A stretch of DNA of 64,000 nucleotides. Source: Paeniglutamicibacter antarcticus (GTDB lineage: Bacteria > Actinomycetota > Actinomycetes > Actinomycetales > Micrococcaceae). The translations under genes and the position numbers were made by a program. The stretch is taken from assembly GCF_900010755.1 (NCBI RefSeq), contig NZ_CZJT01000169.1, forward strand, positions 29,136 to 93,135, in the 5' to 3' direction. The notes below the pieces were generated by a model. The model made no database searches, was not told the DNA's origin, and was given only the letters and a program-made list of their open reading frames with translations. This document shows positions 24,860 to 32,573 of this stretch, piece by piece (positions within the stretch are counted from its first letter, which is position 1; the number at the start of each line of letters is the position of its first letter).

Positions 24860-26248
24860 ATGAAGAAGTACCTTGGGCTGGCGGCACTGACAACCGCCGC
24901 AGCACTGTCACTGACCGCCTGTGGCGGAAGCGGTGCACCTGCTGCATCCTCCGCCCCGACGTCCACAGGCTCGGCATCGGCAAGTACACCCGCCGGCAAC
25001 GCGGATAAGACCCTCACCCTCTGGTTGGCAGGCGGCGACACCCCGGATGCCCTGCGCACCTACCTGAAGGACACCTTCAAGTCCAAGACGGGCGCCACGC
25101 TGAAGATCGAGGAACAGGCCTGGCCGGATCTGGTCACCAAGATGACCACGGCGCTGCCCGATGCCAACAACACCCCGGATGTCGTGGAAATGGGCAACAC
25201 CCAGTCCCCGACCTTCACCAACATCGGCGCATTCACCGACCTCTCCGACATGTTCGAGGAGCTCGGCGGCGCCAAGCTGATCCCGTCCTTCGTTGAGGCC
25301 GGCTCGGTCGACGGCAAGAAGTTCACACTCCCGTACTACGCCGGATCGCGCTACATGTTCCAGCGTGCAGATGTGTGGAAGGAAGCCGGCGTCGAGACCC
25401 CCAAGACCCTTGACGAGTTCAACACCGCGGTGAAGACCATCACCGAGAAGAACCCACGGGACATCAAGAACTTCTCGGGCTTCTTCCTCGGCGGCCAGGA
25501 CTGGCGCAACGGCATCTCCTGGATCTTCGCCAACGGCGGCGAGCTGGCCAAGAAGGACGGTGACCAGTGGGTTTCGACCCTCTCGGACCCGAACACCCTC
25601 AAGGGTCTGGCTCAGTTGCAGGACCTCTATAAGACCGCATCCAAGGCCCCGGCCGATGCCAAGGACGCCACCCCGTGGCTCTACATCAACGATGCGGACC
25701 AGATCCTTGACGAGGCAGGCAAGCCGACCGGCAAGACCTCGCTGGCCGCCGCCACCATCATGGCACCGGGATGGGCCCACTTCTCCATCGGCGACCTGGC
25801 CAAGGACGCCAAGACCGGCAAGGACGTGCGCGAGTGGAACGACAAGAAGTTCTCCACCCTCGTGCTGCCGGGCAATGACGGCAAGCCTGCACCTGTTTTG
25901 GCCGGCGGCTCCAACATCGGCATCTCCGCCAAGTCGCAGAACCAGGACCTTGCCAAGGACCTGATGCGCATCATCTTCTCCTCGGAATACCAGGACCTGC
26001 TCGGCAAGAACGGCCTGGGCCCGGCAAACTCGGACAACAACGCCTCGTTGGGCAACGACGAGTTCGCCAAGGCAGCCATTGCCTCGGCCTCGAACTCCAA
26101 GCTGACCCCGGCCGCGCCGGGCTGGGCAGCCGTCGAGTCCTCGATGAAGCTCGAGGAGTTCTTCGGCAAGATCCGTGACGCAGCGGACCTGGAGGCCCTG
26201 GCGAAGGAATACGACGCCAAGATCACCCCGCAGCTGAACCTGAAGTAG
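24860..26248 (+). CDS. ABC sugar transporter substrate-binding lipoprotein
   Basis: A 462-residue extracellular solute-binding protein (family 1). The N-terminus MKKYLGLAALTTAAALSLTAC is a lipoprotein signal with a lipobox ending at Cys, followed by a Gly/Ser/Ala/Thr linker. The mature part has the usual TLTLWLAGGDTPDALRTYL start and YYAGSRYMFQRADVWKEAG in the hinge region. An AAAGGA site precedes the ATG. It captures an oligosaccharide for the two permeases downstream. The operon enzymes suggest N-acetylglucosamine or chitooligosaccharide, or muropeptide-derived sugars. That is inference from context. Confidence 0.9.
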   Translation: MKKYLGLAALTTAAALSLTACGGSGAPAASSAPTSTGSASASTPAGNADKTLTLWLAGGDTPDALRTYLKDTFKSKTGATLKIEEQAWPDLVTKMTTALPDANNTPDVVEMGNTQSPTFTNIGAFTDLSDMFEELGGAKLIPSFVEAGSVDGKKFTLPYYAGSRYMFQRADVWKEAGVETPKTLDEFNTAVKTITEKNPRDIKNFSGFFLGGQDWRNGISWIFANGGELAKKDGDQWVSTLSDPNTLKGLAQLQDLYKTASKAPADAKDATPWLYINDADQILDEAGKPTGKTSLAAATIMAPGWAHFSIGDLAKDAKTGKDVREWNDKKFSTLVLPGNDGKPAPVLAGGSNIGISAKSQNQDLAKDLMRIIFSSEYQDLLGKNGLGPANSDNNASLGNDEFAKAAIASASNSKLTPAAPGWAAVESSMKLEEFFGKIRDAADLEALAKEYDAKITPQLNLK

Positions 26249-26255
26249 CACGTGC

Positions 26256-26290
26256 CGGTGGCCGGGGCGTACATCACGCCCCGGCCACCG
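26256..26290 (+). other. Intercistronic stem-loop after the binding-protein gene
   Basis: A 15-bp perfect stem (CGGTGGCCGGGGCGT and its complement) with a five-base loop begins eight bases after the binding-protein stop and has no U-tract. Such structures protect the upstream mRNA or attenuate downstream genes, giving more binding protein than permease. Confidence 0.7.
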
Positions 26291-26349
26291 CATGTGTGTA
26301 ACACCCCCGGACATCGGCACACGCCGAAACGAAAGGCCGTAAGAAGCTC

Positions 26350-27318
26350 ATGCCATCCCACGCCCCGGCACCGCCGGCGCAGCAACCGCCACAGGTTGAA
26401 TCCGCCAGCACCGCCACTCCCCCTCCCGTCGTCAAGAAACGCAAGTCCAAGGCCCCGATTTTCCTGATCGCCCCCACGCTGATCATCCTCATCGCGGCAC
26501 TTGGCTACCCCGTGGGCTGGCAGATCGTCACCAGCTTCCAGAAGTTCGGCCTGAAGCAGCAATTTGGCGCTCCACCGGAATTCGTCGGATTCGACAACTA
26601 CACGGCCCTGCTCACCGACCCCAATTTCTGGGTCATCCTGGGCCGCTCCCTGCTCTTCTGTCTGCTGGCAGCCGGCATCACGGTCCTCATCGGCTTCCTC
26701 TTTGCCATCCTCATGAAACGCGTGGGCACCGTCGCCCGGCTGATCCTGCAGGTTTCCATGTTGCTGGCCTGGGCCATGCCCGTGGTCGCCGCCATGACCG
26801 TCTGGGTCTGGTTGGTTGACTGGCGCCGCGGCGTGCTGAACTGGCTGCTGACCCGCTTCGGCTTCGATGCCGAGGGCCACAACTGGCTCGCCGAACCGCT
26901 GACCTTCTTCGCCATCGCACTGATCATCGTCGTCTGGATGTCGGTGCCGTTCGTGGCGCTGAGCATCTACGCCGGCCTGACGCAGATCTCCGAGGAAGTC
27001 CTGGAGGCCGCCGCGATGGACGGCGCCACCGGCATCCAACGCATCCGGTACATCGTCATGCCGCTGATTGCGCCAGTGCTCTCGATCGTGCTGTTACTGC
27101 AGCTGATCTGGGATTTGCGCGTGTTCACCCAGATCAAACTGCTGCAGGACGCCGGCGGCGTGGCCAACGAAACGAACCTCCTGGGCACCTACATCTACCA
27201 AATGGGTGTGGGCTCCGGGGACTTCGGCGCCGCGAGCGCCGTGTCCATCCTGATGCTCATCATCACCATTGCCATCAGCTGGTACTACGTGCGCTCGCTG
27301 ATGAAGGAGGAAAACTAA
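26350..27318 (+). CDS. ABC sugar transporter permease (MalF type)
   Basis: A 322-residue inner-membrane permease with six predicted membrane segments, preceded by a Pro/Ala-rich cytosolic leader of about 35 residues. The EAA loop that contacts the ATPase is present as EVLEAAAMDGATGIQRIRYI. It pairs with the next gene to form the translocation channel. No ATPase gene is in the operon, so a shared MsiK-type ATPase encoded elsewhere must energise it. Confidence 0.92.
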   Translation: MPSHAPAPPAQQPPQVESASTATPPPVVKKRKSKAPIFLIAPTLIILIAALGYPVGWQIVTSFQKFGLKQQFGAPPEFVGFDNYTALLTDPNFWVILGRSLLFCLLAAGITVLIGFLFAILMKRVGTVARLILQVSMLLAWAMPVVAAMTVWVWLVDWRRGVLNWLLTRFGFDAEGHNWLAEPLTFFAIALIIVVWMSVPFVALSIYAGLTQISEEVLEAAAMDGATGIQRIRYIVMPLIAPVLSIVLLLQLIWDLRVFTQIKLLQDAGGVANETNLLGTYIYQMGVGSGDFGAASAVSILMLIITIAISWYYVRSLMKEEN

Positions 27319-27319
27319 C

Positions 27320-28159
27320 ATGAAGATCAAATCGGTCTCCACCGGAGTCTGGACCGTTGTCGCCATTGCCGTGGCCGTCGTCTGGGCCTTCCCCGTCTAC
27401 TGGATGTTCAACTCCTCCTTCCTGCCCAACGCGGTATTGCAATCCACCACCCCGACGTTCCTGCCCTTCGGCGGCTCGTTCGACAACTTCAAAAACGTGT
27501 TCGCCGACGGAAAATTCGTCGCCGCGCTGGGCATCTCGCTGACCGTCACGCTGACCACCGTCGCGGTGGCACTGTTTGTCGCGTTCCTGGGCGCGCTGGC
27601 GATCAGCCGCTTCAAGTTCAAGGGCCGCAAGTCCTTCATACTGGCGATGCTGCTGATCCAGATGCTGCCCGCCGAAGGCATGTTCATCGCCCAGTACAAG
27701 ATGATGAGCTCGGTGGGCCTGCTTAACAACGTGCTGGGCCTGACCCTGCTTTACACCGCAGCGGTCATCCCGTTCACCATCTGGATGCTGCGCGGCTTCG
27801 TCGCCGGCGTCCCGGCGGAGCTCGAGGAGGCCGGCATGGTCGACGGCCTCTCCCGCACCCAGGCGTTCATGCGCATCACCTTCCCGCTGTTGGCCCCCGG
27901 GCTGGTGGCCTCCGGCGTGTACGCGTTCCTGCAGGCCTGGAACGAATTTACAGTCGCATTGGTGGTGATGACCGAGGACCAGATGAAAACGCTGCCGCTG
28001 TGGCTGCGCGGCTTTGTGCAGGCCTCGGCCACCCGCGAAACCGACTGGGGCCTGGTCATGGCCGCCTCCATGATGGTTGCCGTGCCGGTGATCATCTTCT
28101 TCATGATCGTCCAATCAAAGATGTCCTCCGGCCTGGTCGGCGGGGCGGTCAAGGGGTAA
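27320..28159 (+). CDS. ABC sugar transporter permease (MalG type)
   Basis: A 279-residue permease with six predicted membrane segments. The EAA motif reads ELEEAGMVDGLSRTQAFMRI. A strong AAGGAGG ribosome-binding site overlaps the end of the preceding permease gene, and only one base separates the two reading frames. The stop codon TAA shares its last base with the ATG of the hexosaminidase gene (TAATG), which indicates translational coupling. Confidence 0.92.
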   Translation: MKIKSVSTGVWTVVAIAVAVVWAFPVYWMFNSSFLPNAVLQSTTPTFLPFGGSFDNFKNVFADGKFVAALGISLTVTLTTVAVALFVAFLGALAISRFKFKGRKSFILAMLLIQMLPAEGMFIAQYKMMSSVGLLNNVLGLTLLYTAAVIPFTIWMLRGFVAGVPAELEEAGMVDGLSRTQAFMRITFPLLAPGLVASGVYAFLQAWNEFTVALVVMTEDQMKTLPLWLRGFVQASATRETDWGLVMAASMMVAVPVIIFFMIVQSKMSSGLVGGAVKG

Positions 28160-29670
28160 TGAACTCGATGCTCAACAATCCTGCACTGCCGTCCACCGCG
28201 CAACTGCGCACACTCGCCGCCGGCACCCTGATGCCCGGCTTCACCGGCACCTCCATGCCCGCTTGGATCGGCTCCGCGCTGGATGCGGGGCTGGGCTCGG
28301 TCTGCATCTACGGCACCAACCTCAGCTCCCCGACGCAGCTTGCCAGCCTGATGGGCCAGCTGCGCGCTGCATCCGCCACGGTGTTGCTGACCCTGGACGA
28401 GGAGGGCGGCGATGTCACCCGCCTGCACTACCTCACCGGGTCCAACCAACCGGGCAATGCCGTGCTGGGCCGGATAGATGACCCGGCAACCACAGCTGCC
28501 TCCGCCGCTGCCATTGCCGACGAACTTGCCGCGCTGGGCTTCAACCTGAACCTGGCACCGGATGCCGACGTGAACTCAACCGCCTCCAACCCGGTGATCG
28601 GGGTGCGCAGCTTCGGGGCCCTGGCACCACACGTTGCCGTGCACACGGCAGCCTGGGTCAAGGGACTGCAAGATGCAGGGGTTGCCGCGTGCGCCAAGCA
28701 CTTCCCGGGCCACGGAGACACGGCAACCGACTCGCACCTGGCACTGCCCACCATCGACGTGGACCTTGACACCCTGCGCGAACGCGAGCTGCTCCCCTTT
28801 GCTGCGGCCATTGCCGCCGGCGTCGCCAGCATCATGACAAGCCACATCATGGTTCCGGTGTTGGATGCGGAAAACCCCGCAACCTTCTCCACCGCGATCC
28901 TGGGGGACCTGCTGCGCGCGAGGCTCGGCTTCGACGGGGCCATCATCACCGATGCCCTGGACATGGCAGGGGCCAGCGAAATCACCGGCATCGAGGTGGC
29001 AGCAGTACGCGCCCTGGCCGCCGGGGCCGACCTGCTCTGCCTGGGTTCGGAAACTTCCGCCGCACGCTACGAAGGCATTCTTGCCGCGATCGTTGCCGCG
29101 GTGCAGGCAGGGGACCTGCCGCTGGAGCGGCTTCGCGATGCAGCACGTCGCACCGCGAAGCTTGCCGCCGATTACCCGCCGGCGTCGCCGGTTGGAAACG
29201 CCACAGCGCCGGATCACGCAGCCATCAACGCGGCCATCACCGGGGCCTTTGAGGTTTCGGCGGTGGCCCGCGACTGGCTGGAAAACGCCTCGGCACCTGC
29301 CCTGGTGCAAATTGATTCCGAGGCAAACATGGCGGTGGGCCAGGTCCCCTGGGGCGCGGCTGCAGTGGGTGCCGCCACCGCGTTGAAGTTTGTTGACCAG
29401 CAGGCAAAGATCGCACTGATCGGCCGTGGCCTCGATGCCGGGCATCCGATCTGGGATCTTGCCGATTCCCTGCGCGCCGATGGCCGCCGGGTCATCGTCG
29501 TTGAATGCGGGTGGCCGCGCGGAGGTGCAGACCTTGTCAGCTTCGGTGCCTCATTGAGCGTTTCCGCGGCATTGGTTTCGCTGCTGGCACCGAATCGTGC
29601 GGCCGCAGGGGAAGCACCACTCGCAGCCTCGTCCACCGCACAGGATCCATCCGCTGGTTTGAGGGCATGA
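28159..29670 (+). CDS. Glycoside hydrolase family 3, beta-N-acetylhexosaminidase (NagZ-like)
   Basis: A 503-residue GH3 enzyme without a signal peptide, so cytosolic. The NagZ-type loop KHFPGHGDTATDSHLALP carries the Asp-His dyad used as acid/base. The nucleophile Asp is in GFDGAIITDALDMAGA. After the catalytic barrel (to about residue 340) a C-terminal domain follows, as in three-domain actinobacterial homologues. It should release GlcNAc from imported chitooligosaccharides or muropeptide sugars. It starts within the preceding stop (TAATG) and ends overlapping the kinase start (ATGA). Confidence 0.88.
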   Translation: MNSMLNNPALPSTAQLRTLAAGTLMPGFTGTSMPAWIGSALDAGLGSVCIYGTNLSSPTQLASLMGQLRAASATVLLTLDEEGGDVTRLHYLTGSNQPGNAVLGRIDDPATTAASAAAIADELAALGFNLNLAPDADVNSTASNPVIGVRSFGALAPHVAVHTAAWVKGLQDAGVAACAKHFPGHGDTATDSHLALPTIDVDLDTLRERELLPFAAAIAAGVASIMTSHIMVPVLDAENPATFSTAILGDLLRARLGFDGAIITDALDMAGASEITGIEVAAVRALAAGADLLCLGSETSAARYEGILAAIVAAVQAGDLPLERLRDAARRTAKLAADYPPASPVGNATAPDHAAINAAITGAFEVSAVARDWLENASAPALVQIDSEANMAVGQVPWGAAAVGAATALKFVDQQAKIALIGRGLDAGHPIWDLADSLRADGRRVIVVECGWPRGGADLVSFGASLSVSAALVSLLAPNRAAAGEAPLAASSTAQDPSAGLRA

Positions 29671-30674
29671 GACTAGGACTTGACATTGGCGGCACCAAAA
29701 CCGCTGCCGCAATCCTGCATGACGACGGTTCGCTGGCCACGCTGCACACCGCGCCTTCAGGGCACGGGCCCGGCGAGGTGGTTGCCGTGGCAGCCATGCT
29801 GGCCCAGGCCGCACTACGCGAAGTTTCGGCAAACCGCTTGGCAAAAGACGGGCAACTTGAAGCGATGCCCGCATACGCAGGTGCCTGCATGCCGGGGCTC
29901 GTGGATCCGGCCAGCGGCCAGGTTCGCCATGCCGTGAACCTCGGTGTTTCTTCCATGGACCTGCGTGCCGGGCTCGGCGCGGCCCTGGGCATGGAGGTCA
30001 ACATCGAAAACGATGTGAAGGCCGCGGCACTGGGCGCCGACCAGTTGATGCGCGCCCGTCGCCGGACCCCCGAGTCACCTGTCGCCGGGGCCGAACACCG
30101 TGATGCCAGATATGGTGCTTCCGGAGAGGGCACTTCCGAGCACCGCACGCTGGCCTACCTGAACATCGGCACCGGGCTCGCCGCGGCGGTGGTCCGTGAT
30201 GGCGCGGTGTTGCGTGGACGCGACGGCATCATCGGTGAAATCGGGCATTTCCCGGTCGCCGGCGGTGCGCTGTGCAAATGCGGACAGTTCGGCTGCCTGG
30301 AAACCATCGCCTCTGGTTCGGCGCTTGACCGCTTGTGGGACGTTCCGGGAGGCCGCGGCCATGACCCGTTTGCCGCGGGCCTGGCCGGGGATTCCGTGGC
30401 TGCGCATGCGGCCCAGGTACTGTGCCACGGCATCGCTTTATCACTGCAATTGTTGGTTTTGACCACCGGGGCCGAGCAGATAGTCCTCGGTGGTGGACTG
30501 TGCGCGTTGGGAGACTCCCTGAAAATCGGGATACGCTCGGAGTTAGCCCGTGATGCCGCGGCGTCCGACTTTGTTGCGTCCCTGGGGCTGGCTGACCGTT
30601 TCGAACTGCTGTCCTCCGAGGTGCCTGTTGCAGCCTTGGGGGCCGCACTGTTGCCGTCGTTTGACAGGCTTTAG
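29667..30674 (+). CDS. ROK family sugar kinase (probable N-acetylglucosamine kinase)
   Basis: A 335-residue ROK kinase. It has the phosphate loop LGLDIGGTKTAAAIL at the N-terminus, no helix-turn-helix, and the zinc cluster CKCGQFGCLE. Compared with typical ROK kinases it carries an extra 25-30-residue polar insertion around residue 130 (RARRRTPESPVAGAEHRDAR region). The start at 29667 overlaps the GH3 stop. Operon position between a hexosaminidase and nagB makes GlcNAc or glucosamine the likely substrate. The family alone would also allow glucose or ManNAc. Confidence 0.83.
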   Translation: MRLGLDIGGTKTAAAILHDDGSLATLHTAPSGHGPGEVVAVAAMLAQAALREVSANRLAKDGQLEAMPAYAGACMPGLVDPASGQVRHAVNLGVSSMDLRAGLGAALGMEVNIENDVKAAALGADQLMRARRRTPESPVAGAEHRDARYGASGEGTSEHRTLAYLNIGTGLAAAVVRDGAVLRGRDGIIGEIGHFPVAGGALCKCGQFGCLETIASGSALDRLWDVPGGRGHDPFAAGLAGDSVAAHAAQVLCHGIALSLQLLVLTTGAEQIVLGGGLCALGDSLKIGIRSELARDAAASDFVASLGLADRFELLSSEVPVAALGAALLPSFDRL

Positions 30675-30696
30675 CACTACAAAGGATTACGTATAC

Positions 30697-31488
30697 ATGG
30701 AAGTTTTGATCGTTGACACCCCGGAAGCGGCAGCCGCGTTTGCTGCCGAAGCAGTGCTGGATGGCCTGCGCAAGCACGCTGGTGAAAACCCGGTGCTGGG
30801 CCTTGCCACCGGTTCCTCGCCGCTGGGCCTCTACGCCGAGTTGGCTGCGGCGGCACAGCGCGGAGAGGCCGATTTCTCCGACACCGTGGGCTTTGCACTG
30901 GACGAATATGTGGGCCTGGAAGACACCCACGAGCAGTCCTACCGCCAGACGCTGATTCGCGAAGTTTGCGATGTCATCGGCCTGCCCGTGGAAAACCTGA
31001 ATGTCCCCAACGGCCACGGCGAATCCGTCGAGCAGATTGCCGCGCAGGCAACTGCCTACGACGAGGCCATCAAGGCAGCCGGCGGCGTTGACGTGCAGAT
31101 CCTGGGCATCGGTGCCAACGGGCACCTCGGCTTCAACGAGCCGGCCTCTTCACTGCGTTCCCGCACCCGCATCAAGCGCCTTGCCGCGCAGACCCGCGAG
31201 GACAACGCGCGCTTCTTCGACGGCCTTGACCGGGTTCCCACGCACTGCGTGACCCAGGGCCTTGGCACCGTGCAGGATGCCCGTCGCCTGGTGCTGATTG
31301 CCCTCGGCAGCAACAAGGCGGAAGCCATCGCCGCTGCCATCGAAGGTCCGCTTTCGGCTTCCTGCCCCGGTTCGGTGTTGCAGTTGCACCCGGACGCGGT
31401 AGTGGTGCTCGATGAGGCAGCAGCCGCCGGCCTGAAGAACCGCGGTTACTACGACGATGCCGCGGCAGGACTGCAGTTCGGCATCTGA
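30697..31488 (+). CDS. nagB: Glucosamine-6-phosphate deaminase
   Basis: A 263-residue NagB that converts glucosamine-6-phosphate to fructose-6-phosphate and ammonia. Signatures are LATGSSPLGLYAEL, the catalytic FALDEYVGLE, and GIGANGHLGFNEPASS. The ATG at 30697 has AAAGGA upstream at slightly long spacing. It is the last gene of the amino-sugar operon, followed by a strong terminator. No nagA (GlcNAc-6-phosphate deacetylase) lies in the operon or the window, so the deacetylation step must be supplied from elsewhere. Confidence 0.95.
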   Translation: MEVLIVDTPEAAAAFAAEAVLDGLRKHAGENPVLGLATGSSPLGLYAELAAAAQRGEADFSDTVGFALDEYVGLEDTHEQSYRQTLIREVCDVIGLPVENLNVPNGHGESVEQIAAQATAYDEAIKAAGGVDVQILGIGANGHLGFNEPASSLRSRTRIKRLAAQTREDNARFFDGLDRVPTHCVTQGLGTVQDARRLVLIALGSNKAEAIAAAIEGPLSASCPGSVLQLHPDAVVVLDEAAAAGLKNRGYYDDAAAGLQFGI

Positions 31489-31505
31489 TCGGCATTCCCT
31501 GGACC

Positions 31506-31560
31506 GCGAGAAAGCCCCGCCACCTTCACTTTTCCGGTGAAGTTGGCGGGGCTTTCTCGC
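31506..31560. terminator. Bidirectional terminator after nagB
   Basis: A 24-bp stem with one mismatch (arms 31506-31529 and 31537-31560; outer GCGAGAAAGCCCCGCCA) and a short T-rich loop lies between convergent nagB and the inositol-phosphatase-like gene. Confidence 0.85.
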
Positions 31561-31596
31561 ACGCCCGACCCATGGGTTCAGGAACGCAAGCGGGGA

Positions 31597-32490
31597 TTAC
31601 TGCGGGGAGTCAGGCAATGCCTGGAAGTCCAGGAAACCCGCGCCCTGCCATCCCGGGTAACCCACGGGACGTAATACGGGGATGCCTGCCTCCTCCGCGA
31701 TGAGCGCACCCGCTGCCCAGTCATATTCCTGGGTGCCGTACTCCGCATACGCATCCAGGGTGCCATCGGCCACGAGACACAAATCAAGGGCAGCGGACCC
31801 GAGCCTGCGAACGTTTGCATACCCGGGCATGAGCCCCAGCAGCGCACCAACCTGGAATTGCCGGCGTTCGGCGTCGTAGCCGAACCCTGTGGCCAGCAGT
31901 TTTCCGGCTTCAGCCCGGTCCCCTCCGTGCAATCGCAGGGTGTGGGTTGCCCCGGCGTCCGTGTGCTGGTTCGAGTGGCTGCCGTGCCCGCGGGAGTTCA
32001 GCCAGGCTCCTCCCCCGGCGCTTGCATGGTATTCGGTGCCAAGCACCGGGGCATTCACGGCCCCGGCCAACCAAATCTCCGCGCCCGTCGCCCGCGGATC
32101 GGGTCCACAAACAGCCACCGAGGTGCAGTAGTAAACGATGCCGCGCACAAAGTTGGCGGTCCCGTCCAGCGGGTCGATGGACCAGCGATACCCGGTGGGA
32201 TTCTCCGGAACCGTCTTGCCGTATTCCTCGCCGCTGATTTCATCATTTGGCCGAGCGGCCACAATCACCTCACGCACCGCGATTTCGGCCCTGCGGTCAA
32301 AATCCGTGACCCAGTCCCCCGCTGCGCTCTTGGTGTCTGCCGCAATGCGCCCGGTGCCGCGTTCGGCAAGCACTGCGGCACCAGCTGCCGCGGCTTCGCG
32401 GGCGATGGCCAGCAATTCCTTGAGCAGCTCGCCGGGGCTAGATGATTCCGCGGGAACCACTGCTTGCTGGTGCTTTGGGTGATCGTTCAC
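31597..32490 (-). CDS. Inositol monophosphatase family protein
   Basis: A 297-residue Mg-dependent, Li-sensitive phosphatase family protein. Motif 1 is WSIDPLDGTANFVRG, preceded by the acidic EISGEEYG. Motif 2 appears as YDWAAGALIAEEAGI in place of the usual WDxAAG. Substrates in this family include inositol phosphate, fructose-1,6-bisphosphate, histidinol phosphate and 3'-phosphoadenosine phosphate. A GTG start at 32490 follows AAGGAG. It is convergent with nagB, and 83 bases separate it from the ligA stop on the same strand. Exact substrate not assigned. Confidence 0.88.
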   Translation of the reverse strand: MNDHPKHQQAVVPAESSSPGELLKELLAIAREAAAAGAAVLAERGTGRIAADTKSAAGDWVTDFDRRAEIAVREVIVAARPNDEISGEEYGKTVPENPTGYRWSIDPLDGTANFVRGIVYYCTSVAVCGPDPRATGAEIWLAGAVNAPVLGTEYHASAGGGAWLNSRGHGSHSNQHTDAGATHTLRLHGGDRAEAGKLLATGFGYDAERRQFQVGALLGLMPGYANVRRLGSAALDLCLVADGTLDAYAEYGTQEYDWAAGALIAEEAGIPVLRPVGYPGWQGAGFLDFQALPDSPQ

Positions 32491-32573
32491 TGGGCGCTCC
32501 TTAGGAAGAAAACCTTCATTGACGTGGTGCCGGAGAATGCGGATTCGGGCGGCGAGGCTCCGGACTCCCGACC

